Shown here: positions 33,563 to 40,376 of the stretch, piece by piece
Position numbering within the stretch: the first letter of the stretch is position 1
Layout: each line of letters opens with the position of its first letter
Source of the DNA: GH45 sp046704385
Lineage (GTDB): Bacteria; Bacteroidota; Bacteroidia; Bacteroidales; SZUA-534
Direction: 5' to 3'
Assembly: GCA_046704385.1 (NCBI GenBank)
Contig: JBJKSB010000106.1
Location: 1 to 40,376 of the forward strand
DNA: 40,376 nucleotides
Notes under the pieces: model-generated
Told to the model about the DNA's origin: nothing
The model's input: the letters and a program-made list of their open reading frames with translations, nothing else
The model's database searches: none
Program-made: the position numbers and the translations under genes

Positions 33563-35086
33563 TTATTCTGCTTTTTGAGCCAATAGTTCAACCTTTTCCC
33601 TGCTTTCCTTTAATTTTTGTTCAAGCAGACGCTGTTGTGTGTAATCAACCGAGACACCTAAAATATTCCGGTTTTTAGTAATATTGTTTTCGAAAGGAAC
33701 TTTAATAGTTTGCATCACTTTACGTTCTCCATTCGGCAATGAAATTGACTGTTCAGGTAACTTAACCGGTTGATTTTCTTTAAGAACCTTATTATCTGTT
33801 TTTAATATTTCATCAAGCTCTGTATAATCACTTATTAAATCATTATCTGTACGACCCAGTAACTGATCGGCCTGCAAATTGAATAGTCGTGCCTGTGCCT
33901 GGTTTGCAACAATATATTCGCGACTTATATTTTTAACAAAAATTGGGAATGGAACCAAATCAATAATTTTGCTCATAAGCGCTTTACTTTCTTCCACTTC
34001 ATACTGTTTCTTTTCCATCTCGTCTTGTTGTGCCTTCATTTCCTCAATATTCTGTCGCAGTTCCTCTTCCTGTCGCTGGAGTTCCTGGGCCTGATTCTGT
34101 GATTGAGAAAGTAATTGGGAAGTTGTGTGATTAATCTTTACTGAGGCAATGGTTGATGCCAGAACTTCACCAATTTTTTCCACAAAATCAATCTCATGCT
34201 TAACCAGTTTTTTAAACGATGCCAGTTCAATCACACCAATTACTTCTTCGTCGTAAAGCAAAGGAACCAAAAGAATACTGGTAGGAGGAGCATCTCCCAT
34301 ACCCGAACGAATTTCAAGGTATGTTTCAGGCAAATGAGTAATATAAATTGATTTCTTTTCAAAACAAACTGCTCCCAATAAACCATCGTCAATAGCCCTG
34401 GTTTTTTTTGGATAACGGTCCCTGTCATAGGCATAAGCGGCAACCATTTCAAAACATTTGGAGTCGTTGGAATCATCCACAAGAAATACGCCTCCCTGAT
34501 TCCCCTCAATATATAAAATGAGTTCACGAATAAACTCCTGGGCAAGGTCATTTATGGATTTATTACCGTGCCTGAGTAAATCTGAAAACTTTGCAACACC
34601 CTGGTTGCTCCAGTTTCTTTTTTCTTCTTTAGCCTTCCAATCGGCAGCATCAATTTTTAGCCGGTTAATAAAATGATCAATCATTTTTACCGATCCCAAA
34701 ATAATCGGCATTTTTTTAAAACTATCGGTTGAATCAGAATTATCAAGGTTTTGCGCATAATTTTTTAAATAACGAAATTGGTTTGCCGTTCGGTAAGCAT
34801 AGCTGTTTAATTCGAATTTTTTTAATTTTTCCGCTGGTATTTCCGGAATTTTTCCTACTGCCAGTATTCTTAAATAATTTCTTAAACCTGACAATGGACG
34901 AAATAAGTGCCGGTCGGTAATAAAAAATAAAATCCCCTGTACTATAATCAGAATTACATAAACCGATACTCTAAATATCCTCACGGTCTCAAACACTTCT
35001 GTATTTAAAAAAAGCAAGGTTCCAAGAAAAAGCGTTACAAAGCTGGTTAGCCCAATAAAAATTTGTGATTGCTTGCAATTTGTCAT
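33563..35086 (-). CDS. Membrane GAF-PAS sensory protein without output domain
   Basis: A 507-residue protein. Two membrane helices lie near the start (about 8-28 and 40-58, VYVILIIVQGILFFI), followed by a HAMP-like/linker region (RPLSGLRNYLRILAVGKIPEIP). A GAF domain (about 170-325) has GGVFLVDDS, DDGLLGAVCFEKKSIYITHLPE and SILLVPLLYDEEVIGVIELASF. A Gln/Glu-rich coiled coil (about 335-385) leads to a PAS domain (about 385-490, LMSKIIDLVPFPIFVKNISREYIVANQAQARLFN). It ends in a short charged helix: there is no histidine kinase, GGDEF, EAL, phosphatase or methyl-accepting part. It must signal through a partner, or act as a scaffold. It has a good promoter of its own, bracketed by an inverted repeat, and shares a divergent region with a permease gene. 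Confidence 0.88.
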   Translation of the reverse strand: MTNCKQSQIFIGLTSFVTLFLGTLLFLNTEVFETVRIFRVSVYVILIIVQGILFFITDRHLFRPLSGLRNYLRILAVGKIPEIPAEKLKKFELNSYAYRTANQFRYLKNYAQNLDNSDSTDSFKKMPIILGSVKMIDHFINRLKIDAADWKAKEEKRNWSNQGVAKFSDLLRHGNKSINDLAQEFIRELILYIEGNQGGVFLVDDSNDSKCFEMVAAYAYDRDRYPKKTRAIDDGLLGAVCFEKKSIYITHLPETYLEIRSGMGDAPPTSILLVPLLYDEEVIGVIELASFKKLVKHEIDFVEKIGEVLASTIASVKINHTTSQLLSQSQNQAQELQRQEEELRQNIEEMKAQQDEMEKKQYEVEESKALMSKIIDLVPFPIFVKNISREYIVANQAQARLFNLQADQLLGRTDNDLISDYTELDEILKTDNKVLKENQPVKLPEQSISLPNGERKVMQTIKVPFENNITKNRNILGVSVDYTQQRLLEQKLKESREKVELLAQKAE

Positions 35087-35104
35087 AAAAAATCAATGTT
35101 TACT

Positions 35105-35146
35105 AATAATTTCGTGTATTTGCGCTCAAAAATATACGAAATTATT
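35105..35146. repeat. 15-bp inverted repeat around the -7 element (candidate operator)
   Basis: Arms at 35105-35119 and 35132-35146 are complementary over 15 bp with one G-T wobble, core AATAATTTCGT / ACGAAATTATT. The right arm overlaps the -7 element and the left arm lies at the start of the minus-strand transcript. Confidence 0.6.
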
Positions 35147-35158
35147 ATTTTTTACAAA
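35127..35158 (-). promoter_or_regulatory. Bacteroidota-type promoter of the GAF-PAS gene
   Basis: On the minus strand, TTTG (35158-35155), 20 nt, then TATTTTTG (35134-35127) match the -33 and -7 consensus exactly. Transcription should start near 35120, about 35 nt before the ATG at 35086. Confidence 0.72.
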
Positions 35159-35345
35159 TTTTTATATCGCATGATTGGTTTTTTGGGGGTGCCTTTTGAA
35201 ATTTTTGTATAATTTTTCGCTTGTGCCATGCATTTTTTTGGGGTGTATTTAAAATTATTTCTATTTATTAAAATTTCAACATTCCAGATTTACAAAAACT
35301 TTTTATTACTATTTTCGTTTTTGTTTTTCAGTTATAAATTTATAT

Positions 35346-36245
35346 ATGCAAATAAACAAAGGTGTCTATTACGCAGGGTTCACGGCGTTTTTATGGGGGT
35401 TTTTAGCCATTGCCCTGAAAGTAATGTTAAGTGAGTTGCCTCCTATTACTGTCACCTGGTTTCGGTTTTCTATTTCATTTGTACTTCTTACCCTGTATTA
35501 TCTGATTTTTGACCGTACTCGCCTGAACCTCATTAAAAAGCCACCCCTATTTGCACTTATTGCCGCAGTTTGCCTGATGTTTAATTACCTGGGCTACATT
35601 GCAGGAATAGAATTGACTTCACCAACCATCGGCCAGGTTTTTATTCAGATGGGACCTGTATTATTAGCCGTTTCGGGATTTGTTATTTTCAAAGAAAAAG
35701 TAAACCCAAGGCAGGGTATTGGGCTTTTGTTGGTAGTTACCGGGTTGGTTGTGTTTTATAACGAACAGATTGTTAAACTTGCAGGTGGTTTAAAAGATTA
35801 CAAAATCGGGGTTTTGTTTGTGTTGTTTGGAGCCCTTTCGTGGAGTATTTATGCCATATTCCAGAAAATTGCAGTACGTCGGTTTCATCCCATGCAGCTA
35901 AACCTTATTATTTTCGGATTACCTTCTATCCTTTTAATACCCATGGTATCATTCCAAAAATTGGCATTAATCAGTTTTAACGATTGGCTGCTTTTAGTGT
36001 TTTTAGGTTTAAATACCCTTGGCGCTTACGGTACCCTGGCTTATGCATTTAAATACCTTGAGGCCAATAAAATTAGTGTAATTCTCATCTTAAATCCGTT
36101 AATTACCATGACCGTGATGGCCTTGTTAGGAACCCTGTCTGTTACCTGGATTAAACCCGAAGTGTTTTCAACACTCACAATTATCGGAGCAATTACCGTT
36201 TTAACCGGAGCCGTATTAACCGTTTTTAAAAACATTAAAAACTAA
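35346..36245 (+). CDS. DMT-superfamily (EamA) permease
   Basis: A 299-residue inner-membrane protein with ten predicted helices in two EamA repeats (about 8-140 and 150-295). The repeats start GVYYAGFTAFLWGFLAIALKVM and KIGVLFVLFGALSWSIYAIFQKI, each with the Trp-Gly/Ser and small-residue pattern of the drug/metabolite transporter superfamily, and the typical GQVFIQMGPVLLAVSGFVIFKEK segment occurs in the first half. Members export amino acids, nucleotides, dyes or other small metabolites; the substrate cannot be inferred. It is transcribed away from the GAF-PAS gene with about 260 nt between the two starts. That region carries the minus-strand promoter described separately; I could not fix its own promoter. 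Confidence 0.9.
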   Translation: MQINKGVYYAGFTAFLWGFLAIALKVMLSELPPITVTWFRFSISFVLLTLYYLIFDRTRLNLIKKPPLFALIAAVCLMFNYLGYIAGIELTSPTIGQVFIQMGPVLLAVSGFVIFKEKVNPRQGIGLLLVVTGLVVFYNEQIVKLAGGLKDYKIGVLFVLFGALSWSIYAIFQKIAVRRFHPMQLNLIIFGLPSILLIPMVSFQKLALISFNDWLLLVFLGLNTLGAYGTLAYAFKYLEANKISVILILNPLITMTVMALLGTLSVTWIKPEVFSTLTIIGAITVLTGAVLTVFKNIKN

Positions 36246-36311
36246 TTAAGCCGTCGGTCTCTTTTAAACGCTTACTTAACTGTCAGTCTTTTAATTATTT
36301 ATTCAATTTTG

Positions 36312-36342
36312 CTTGCCTGTATTAATTTAATAATTACTTTTA
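36312..36342 (+). promoter_or_regulatory. Predicted promoter of the lipoprotein pair
   Basis: CTTG (36312-36315), 19 nt, then TACTTTTA (36335-36342) approximate the -33/-7 elements with one mismatch in each. The first lipoprotein gene begins 74 nt later. Confidence 0.4.
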
Positions 36343-36415
36343 GCAACTCAATATTTACCAAAAACTCATTATTGTAGTATTCATTTGCAGTACAACTGTT
36401 TAAAAAATTACAAGT

Positions 36416-37492
36416 ATGCATATTAAGAATGTAATGCGCAATTTTCTCAAATTTGTCTGTTTGGGATTATTTGTAATTTTGGTTGGTTGTTTACCAAAAT
36501 TACCACCGCTACCGGAACAAGAACCAGGACCACCAAGTTTAACCATAAAAACCATGTTACCTGATAACTATTATTGGGGAGGTGTCAGTACCCGATTATT
36601 TGAAATTAATACTAAAGCTTTGTTTTTTGCCGATGCTTCTGATGTAAGAGACGATGAAATAATTTATGCCTGGTTTATAAACGAGGAACCTGTTGAAGGA
36701 GAAACCGGTGATCAATTGTTTTATACTTTTAATTTACCTGGTATTTATACGCTAAAAGCAACCGCAACTACAGGTTCAGAAACAACTTCTGCCGTCATTG
36801 ATATTGCCGTTTTTAAAAAAAATATTATTTCAGGTCGCTCCATCGAAAATGGTACCTATTCCTGCAAATTTGACTCCGATGACGATGGTGCGGATGAAAC
36901 CTATACCTACACTTTTAGTGGTACAAATACGGTAAAATTACAAATTGAGGGTTTTAACGAAGGGCCCTCTGATTCTTATTCATTATCAGGCAATTGGAAA
37001 ACCACTTATATTGAAAGCAATGGAGGCAATAATATCACTATAGACTTTTTGCTAAAGAAGGATAATATAAATGGTGATTTGATACATTCGTTATCGAGCA
37101 ATGATGAATGGATGGTTTTTGATTATAATGGAAAAACTTATTTATATGTATATCCGCTATTTGAAAATGAAAATTATGAGCAGTCAGCTTTTGCAATAAA
37201 TAGTTATTATTCTACCGGATGTTGGTATAATACAAATAATTTAAGTAACGATTGTTTTTCAGAGGTCCGAATGACAAAAGATAACATATCAACCAAAGGT
37301 CTTTTTTATTGTGGCATAAATAAAGATACAATTCCGGTTTTTAAAACATTTAATGAAGAATTTTTTAACTGGAATCTTGAAGAATTGGCAAATGGAGCCT
37401 ATAATCAGGTTCTATTTAATGGCAGAAATTATTTATTTTATTCAGGTGCCATGAATGTAATGCGACCGGGTTTTTTACTTGAAAAACAATAA
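36416..37492 (+). CDS. Lipoprotein with PKD-like domain, function unknown
   Basis: A 358-residue lipoprotein (hydrophobic FVCLGLFVILVGC, Cys25; ATG 36434 is an alternative start). A Pro-rich linker (LPKLPPLPEQEPGPP) leads to an immunoglobulin/PKD-like domain (about 65-135, IIYAWFINEEPVEGETGDQLFYTFNLPGIYTLKATAT). The rest is a beta-rich region with GTYSCKFDSDDDGADETYTYTFSGT, resembling small lipocalin-like or extracellular binding domains, which I cannot assign. Cys residues near the end (GCWYN, NDCFSE, FYCGI) might form disulfides. It is probably exposed on the outer membrane. The second lipoprotein gene starts 20 nt downstream, so they form a two-gene operon. No enzyme motif is visible. Confidence 0.75.
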   Translation: MHIKNVMRNFLKFVCLGLFVILVGCLPKLPPLPEQEPGPPSLTIKTMLPDNYYWGGVSTRLFEINTKALFFADASDVRDDEIIYAWFINEEPVEGETGDQLFYTFNLPGIYTLKATATTGSETTSAVIDIAVFKKNIISGRSIENGTYSCKFDSDDDGADETYTYTFSGTNTVKLQIEGFNEGPSDSYSLSGNWKTTYIESNGGNNITIDFLLKKDNINGDLIHSLSSNDEWMVFDYNGKTYLYVYPLFENENYEQSAFAINSYYSTGCWYNTNNLSNDCFSEVRMTKDNISTKGLFYCGINKDTIPVFKTFNEEFFNWNLEELANGAYNQVLFNGRNYLFYSGAMNVMRPGFLLEKQ

Positions 37493-37511
37493 TAAAAGTA
37501 GGAGACACAAC

Positions 37512-38705
37512 ATGAACATAAAAAATACAAAATCAATAATATTAGTCCTGTTTTTTACATTGCTTTTTACACAATGTGAAAATTATGTGCCTGTAGAAGA
37601 TTTAGGATCGCCAATTGGTGAGGCTAATTTGGGTGATCCTGATAATTTTATAATTTCAGGAACAATTTATGATGCTGAAACCAAAGAACCCATGCCTGGA
37701 GCTAAAGTTGGCCTCAGTTATCCAAATTCTGCTAATATTACCATGAGTGAGCAAATTCAGGCCGATAAGCACGGCCATTATGAATTTAGCGGTTTAAAAT
37801 CGTGGTATAAGGTAAAAGATGAAGTCGGTTATGAAAACCTGGTGTGGCAATATTTAATAGGGTATAACCACTACCCTGTTGCTAACATTGGTGGCTTAGG
37901 TATTGATGGAGAATATTTTCCTGATCAGAATTTATATATGAAAGCTGGATATTACCCGCTGTTCTATATCGATTTAGACAATCAAACTGATTTGACCCAT
38001 ATTACACAAAATTTATATCTGCCAAAAATAAATAAGGATATTACGGTTAAGGCCCACCTGGTATGGGATGATGGCTCTATTGTTAAAAAAAGCTCTTTAT
38101 CATGGATTCGGGTAAATCCCTACATTGAAACGCCTAAAGATGGAAGAGCAGCCGATTATACTCCTGAAGATTTTTCATACAATGAATCATCTGGTGAACT
38201 GGCAATAGGCAATCAATTTGCCAATGGAAAATACAGTTCAATACAAGTAGGAATTCACGTACCTGAAAAGGACCTAAACCTCATGTTCGATAATCCTGTA
38301 AATATAACAAGCGGGTATGATTTTGGAGAATTAATACTTGACAAACAAAGAGGGATCTTTATTAACTTAAGCAATGCGAGCGATTACAATAATATGTTTT
38401 TGTATTATGCCGTTTTTTATTCTGAAAATAGCGACCAACCCTATAATAATCCCGTTAAAGGGCAAATTGAGCAAGGTGAATATAAAGAGGCCCGCGAAAA
38501 TAATGTAGGGTACACCATATATTCACCCGGACAGACCTATTATTTGCAGGCTTATATTGATTCTGTTGCATATGGAGATGACTGGCTTAATATGAAAGAT
38601 GGGTTTAACCCCATATTGAAAACCGGTCTGTTACCCATCGAAGTGAACTATGATGTTTTTGATGTATATTATTCATTGAGTTTGGATGATTTTTCCAAAA
38701 ATTGA
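37512..38705 (+). CDS. Lipoprotein with carboxypeptidase-regulatory-like domain, function unknown
   Basis: A 397-residue lipoprotein (lipobox LLFTQC, Cys22). I chose ATG 37512: AGGAGA ends eight bases upstream, a good Shine-Dalgarno site that is uncommon in Bacteroidota, while the earlier TTG at 37479 would overlap the preceding gene and spoil the signal peptide. After the acidic linker GSPIGEANLGDPDN comes a CarboxypepD_reg-like beta-sandwich (about 45-105, ISGTIYDAETKEPMPGAKVGL...ADKHGHYEFSGL). A long beta-rich part with no recognised family (about 110-397) follows. Such lipoproteins usually face outward and bind or adhere. It is the last gene before the transposase remnant and the CRISPR array; a long hairpin terminator follows 15 nt after the stop. 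Confidence 0.75.
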   Translation: MNIKNTKSIILVLFFTLLFTQCENYVPVEDLGSPIGEANLGDPDNFIISGTIYDAETKEPMPGAKVGLSYPNSANITMSEQIQADKHGHYEFSGLKSWYKVKDEVGYENLVWQYLIGYNHYPVANIGGLGIDGEYFPDQNLYMKAGYYPLFYIDLDNQTDLTHITQNLYLPKINKDITVKAHLVWDDGSIVKKSSLSWIRVNPYIETPKDGRAADYTPEDFSYNESSGELAIGNQFANGKYSSIQVGIHVPEKDLNLMFDNPVNITSGYDFGELILDKQRGIFINLSNASDYNNMFLYYAVFYSENSDQPYNNPVKGQIEQGEYKEARENNVGYTIYSPGQTYYLQAYIDSVAYGDDWLNMKDGFNPILKTGLLPIEVNYDVFDVYYSLSLDDFSKN

Positions 38706-38706
38706 T

Positions 38707-38889
38707 TTAAAGTTCGCTCCTTTCTAACTCATCCGATGACTCAAAGTCATCGGATGAGTTAGAAATTTTGTTTACTCTAACCATCCAATGAAAATGATTT
38801 GGCATCAGACAATAGGCGAATAAATCACAATAAGACAGTATGTAAATTTGCATCTTTTTTAAGAAATACTTTTTATTTATTATTTCCAT
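38707..38889 (-). pseudogene. Remnant of a REP-associated tyrosine transposase (IS200-like/RAYT)
   Basis: The minus-strand frame carries YFLKKM...ILSYCDLFAYCLMPNHFHWMVRV, the block around the HUH histidine pair (NHFH) of Y1/RAYT transposases (about 200-300 residues in full). Only some 60 codons survive. The N-terminal region is eroded (weak similarity continues in frame to about 38930), and the catalytic Tyr region is missing: the frame runs straight into the 21-bp hairpin at 38721 and stops. It is therefore inactive. RAYTs process REP hairpins, so the hairpin fused to its end and the similar hairpin at 24558 may be relics of its activity. Confidence 0.7.
38721..38769. terminator. 21-bp perfect hairpin (terminator or REP-like element)
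   Basis: The arm at 38721-38741 is exactly complementary to 38745-38765 with loop CAA; the outer end begins with AAA/TTT and four T follow on the plus strand. It can end the lipoprotein operon. The core AACTCATCC also begins a REP-like hairpin, and it lies inside the transposase remnant. Confidence 0.75.
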
Positions 38890-38988
38890 GGTTGTAAATA
38901 CGATATAATTGTCCGAGTTTCGAATTGCATAACTACTGAATTATCTTGGTTATCTTAGAATTATAATTTGGCTCAACCCCTGACATGT

Positions 38989-40376
38989 GTTGTGAATTGC
39001 TTTCAAACGTAGCGAAGCGGAGTTCATGAATACCTATGAAAATTATAATAATTATGAATAAATTGTTCTTTGATGTATTTTAGCACAGCGGGAGCACATT
39101 TCAATACCTCTATCATTCAGTTGTGAATTGCTTTCAAATTGTTCTTTGATGTATTTTAGCACAGCTGGGAGAGGTTTCGATTAAGTAAGATGAGTGTTGT
39201 GAATTGCTTTCAAATTGTTCTTTGATGTATTTTAGCACAGCCAATTGGATCAATGAAGTTTTGATCTCTATGTTGTGAATTGCTTTCAAATTGTTCTTTG
39301 ATGTATTTTAGCACAGCGAAAGGCCCGGAATATGTCGATGCGGTTAAGTTGTGAATTGCTTTCAAATTGTTCTTTGATGTATTTTAGCACAGCCAGAGGT
39401 TAATACACAGATATCCAATGTTTGTTGTGAATTGCTTTCAAATTGTTCTTTGATGTATTTTAGCACAGCTTAAATAATCTTCATTCGTTTCATTCCCTGG
39501 TTGTGAATTGCTTTCAAATTGTTCTTTGATGTATTTTAGCACAGCTTGAATCCTTTGCAAAATCTATAGGATCAAGTTGTGAATTGCTTTCAAATTGTTC
39601 TTTGATGTATTTTAGCACAGCTTGGGTCGTTTTCATCAACACCATACCACCGTTGTGAATTGCTTTCAAATTGTTCTTTGATGTATTTTAGCACAGCGAA
39701 GAAGAATATATAAATTTACCAACCCGGGTTGTGAATTGCTTTCAAATTGTTCTTTGATGTATTTTAGCACAGCTCTAAACAGGTAATGTTTAAAATGTAA
39801 TAAGTTGTGAATTGCTTTCAAATTGTTCTTTGATGTATTTTAGCACAGCGCAATTAATAAAGACTTTGGAATATTAACTGTTGTGAATTGCTTTCAAATT
39901 GTTCTTTGATGTATTTTAGCACAGCAGTACTTAGTAAAGGAATGACTTCCACCTCGTTGTGAATTGCTTTCAAATTGTTCTTTGATGTATTTTAGCACAG
40001 CAATTTAAAAATTATAGAGATGGCACTAATTGTTGTGAATTGCTTTCAAATTGTTCTTTGATGTATTTTAGCACAGCCAGATCTAAAACCGGGGTGGAAC
40101 ATTCCGTGTTGTGAATTGCTTTCAAATTGTTCTTTGATGTATTTTAGCACAGCATTTAATTGAATTTGCTTTCAACTATTATGGTTGTGAATTGCTTTCA
40201 AATTGTTCTTTGATGTATTTTAGCACAGCTTATTATTATACTGATCTTTGCGACTGGCGGTTGTGAATTGCTTTCAAATTGTTCTTTGATGTATTTTAGC
40301 ACAGCTTTGCAGTTTATAAAGTAGCTTCAATTGCAGTTGTGAATTGCTTTCAAATTGTTCTTTGATGTATTTTAGC
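38989..40376 (+). CRISPR. CRISPR array, type II-C-like, cut by window end
   Basis: There are 18 repeats of 46 nt and 17 spacers of exactly 30 nt, period 76. Repeat 1 is split (38989-39007 plus 39060-39089). Repeats 2-17 start at 39120 and every 76 nt to 40260 and look identical, and repeat 18 (40336-40376) lacks its last five bases because the window ends. The repeat starts GTTGTGAATTGCTTTCAAAT and ends TTTTAGCACAGC. Long repeats, 30-nt spacers and the GTTGTR...GCTTTC start fit type II-C (Cas9) arrays of Bacteroidota; by analogy with the Neisseria repeat, the plus strand is the crRNA sense (inference). No cas gene or tracrRNA is in the window; they would be expected to the right. Confidence 0.97.
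39008..39059. other. 52-bp insert inside the first CRISPR repeat
   Basis: The insert separates repeat bases 1-19 from 17-46, so AAA is present on both sides as a 3-bp duplication. It starts CGTAGCGAAGCGGAG, then turns AT-rich with the near-palindrome ATTATAATAATTAT. It encodes nothing and shows no terminal inverted repeats. Confidence 0.7.

Noticed and set aside
37479..37511. TTG start that would extend the second lipoprotein by 11 residues.
   Set aside because: It overlaps the upstream gene, adds a charged stretch before the signal peptide, and ignores the AGGAGA ribosome site placed correctly for ATG 37512.
38940..39007. The 19-nt repeat half at 38989-39007 read on the minus strand as the anti-repeat of a tracrRNA.
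   Set aside because: A tracrRNA anti-repeat usually pairs imperfectly and is followed by a small hairpin nexus and terminator; neither is visible, and the half fits exactly with 39060-39089 as one interrupted repeat.
39120..40305. Promoters embedded in each CRISPR repeat, as known from Neisseria type II-C arrays.
   Set aside because: The repeat contains GTTCTTTG and ATTG, but no pair with 19-20 nt spacing matching the Bacteroidota -33/-7 elements on either strand, so the sequence does not support it.
39090..40335. Self-targeting spacers matching genes in this window.
   Set aside because: By eye I found no spacer matching another part of the window except the partial repeat similarity of spacer 15; this needs a computed search to be certain.

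Overview
The window looks like a chromosome segment of a Bacteroidota bacterium, probably a free-living polysaccharide degrader of the Marinilabiliales/Prolixibacteraceae type (the order is inferred). The evidence is AT-rich coding sequence, promoters of the TTTG-N19/20-TAnnTTTG type, type IX secretion (T9SS) C-terminal tails, a hybrid two-component system, a TonB-dependent receptor with an N-terminal carboxypeptidase-like domain, and a 46-nt type II-C-like CRISPR repeat.

Left part (1-3618): the 5' part of a tRNA-Gln cut by the window edge, a NodB-family deacetylase, and a tRNA-Ala(GGC) with a matching promoter. Next comes a small GIY-YIG nuclease gene that appears frameshifted and sits against the 3' half of a wrecked tRNA. 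Two hypothetical proteins follow, one on the minus strand with no recognisable family and one secreted with a very basic tail.

Centre (3761-30469): a large carbohydrate-utilisation locus. A hybrid two-component sensor/AraC regulator precedes an exported-enzyme operon: a GH30 subfamily 8-like glucuronoxylanase, a CE15 glucuronoyl esterase, a GDSL/SGNH acetylesterase and a second CE15. Three of these carry T9SS tails and share one C-terminal carbohydrate-binding-like module. A terminator closes this operon. A membrane-anchored winged-helix-type regulator comes next, then a second run of genes: GH2 beta-glucuronidase-like enzyme, TonB-dependent receptor without a SusD partner, two right-handed beta-helix proteins (lyase-like), a GH105 unsaturated uronyl hydrolase, a DUF4861-like lipoprotein and a GntP-family gluconate/uronate symporter. 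Together they suggest extracellular opening of an esterified, acetylated glucuronic-acid polysaccharide, uptake of fragments, lyase/GH105 trimming, and import of the sugar acid. No SusD, GH10/GH11, GH67/GH115 or sulfatase gene is visible here.

Right part (30470-40376): a TldD/TldE protease pair in which TldD carries a twin-arginine signal, a membrane GAF-PAS protein without output domain on the minus strand, a DMT/EamA permease, and two lipoproteins of unknown role. These are followed by a remnant of a REP-associated tyrosine transposase with a 21-bp hairpin, and a CRISPR array that runs off the window. The array has 18 repeats (the first split by a 52-bp insert, the last truncated) and 17 spacers, all of 30 nt. 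No cas gene is in the window.
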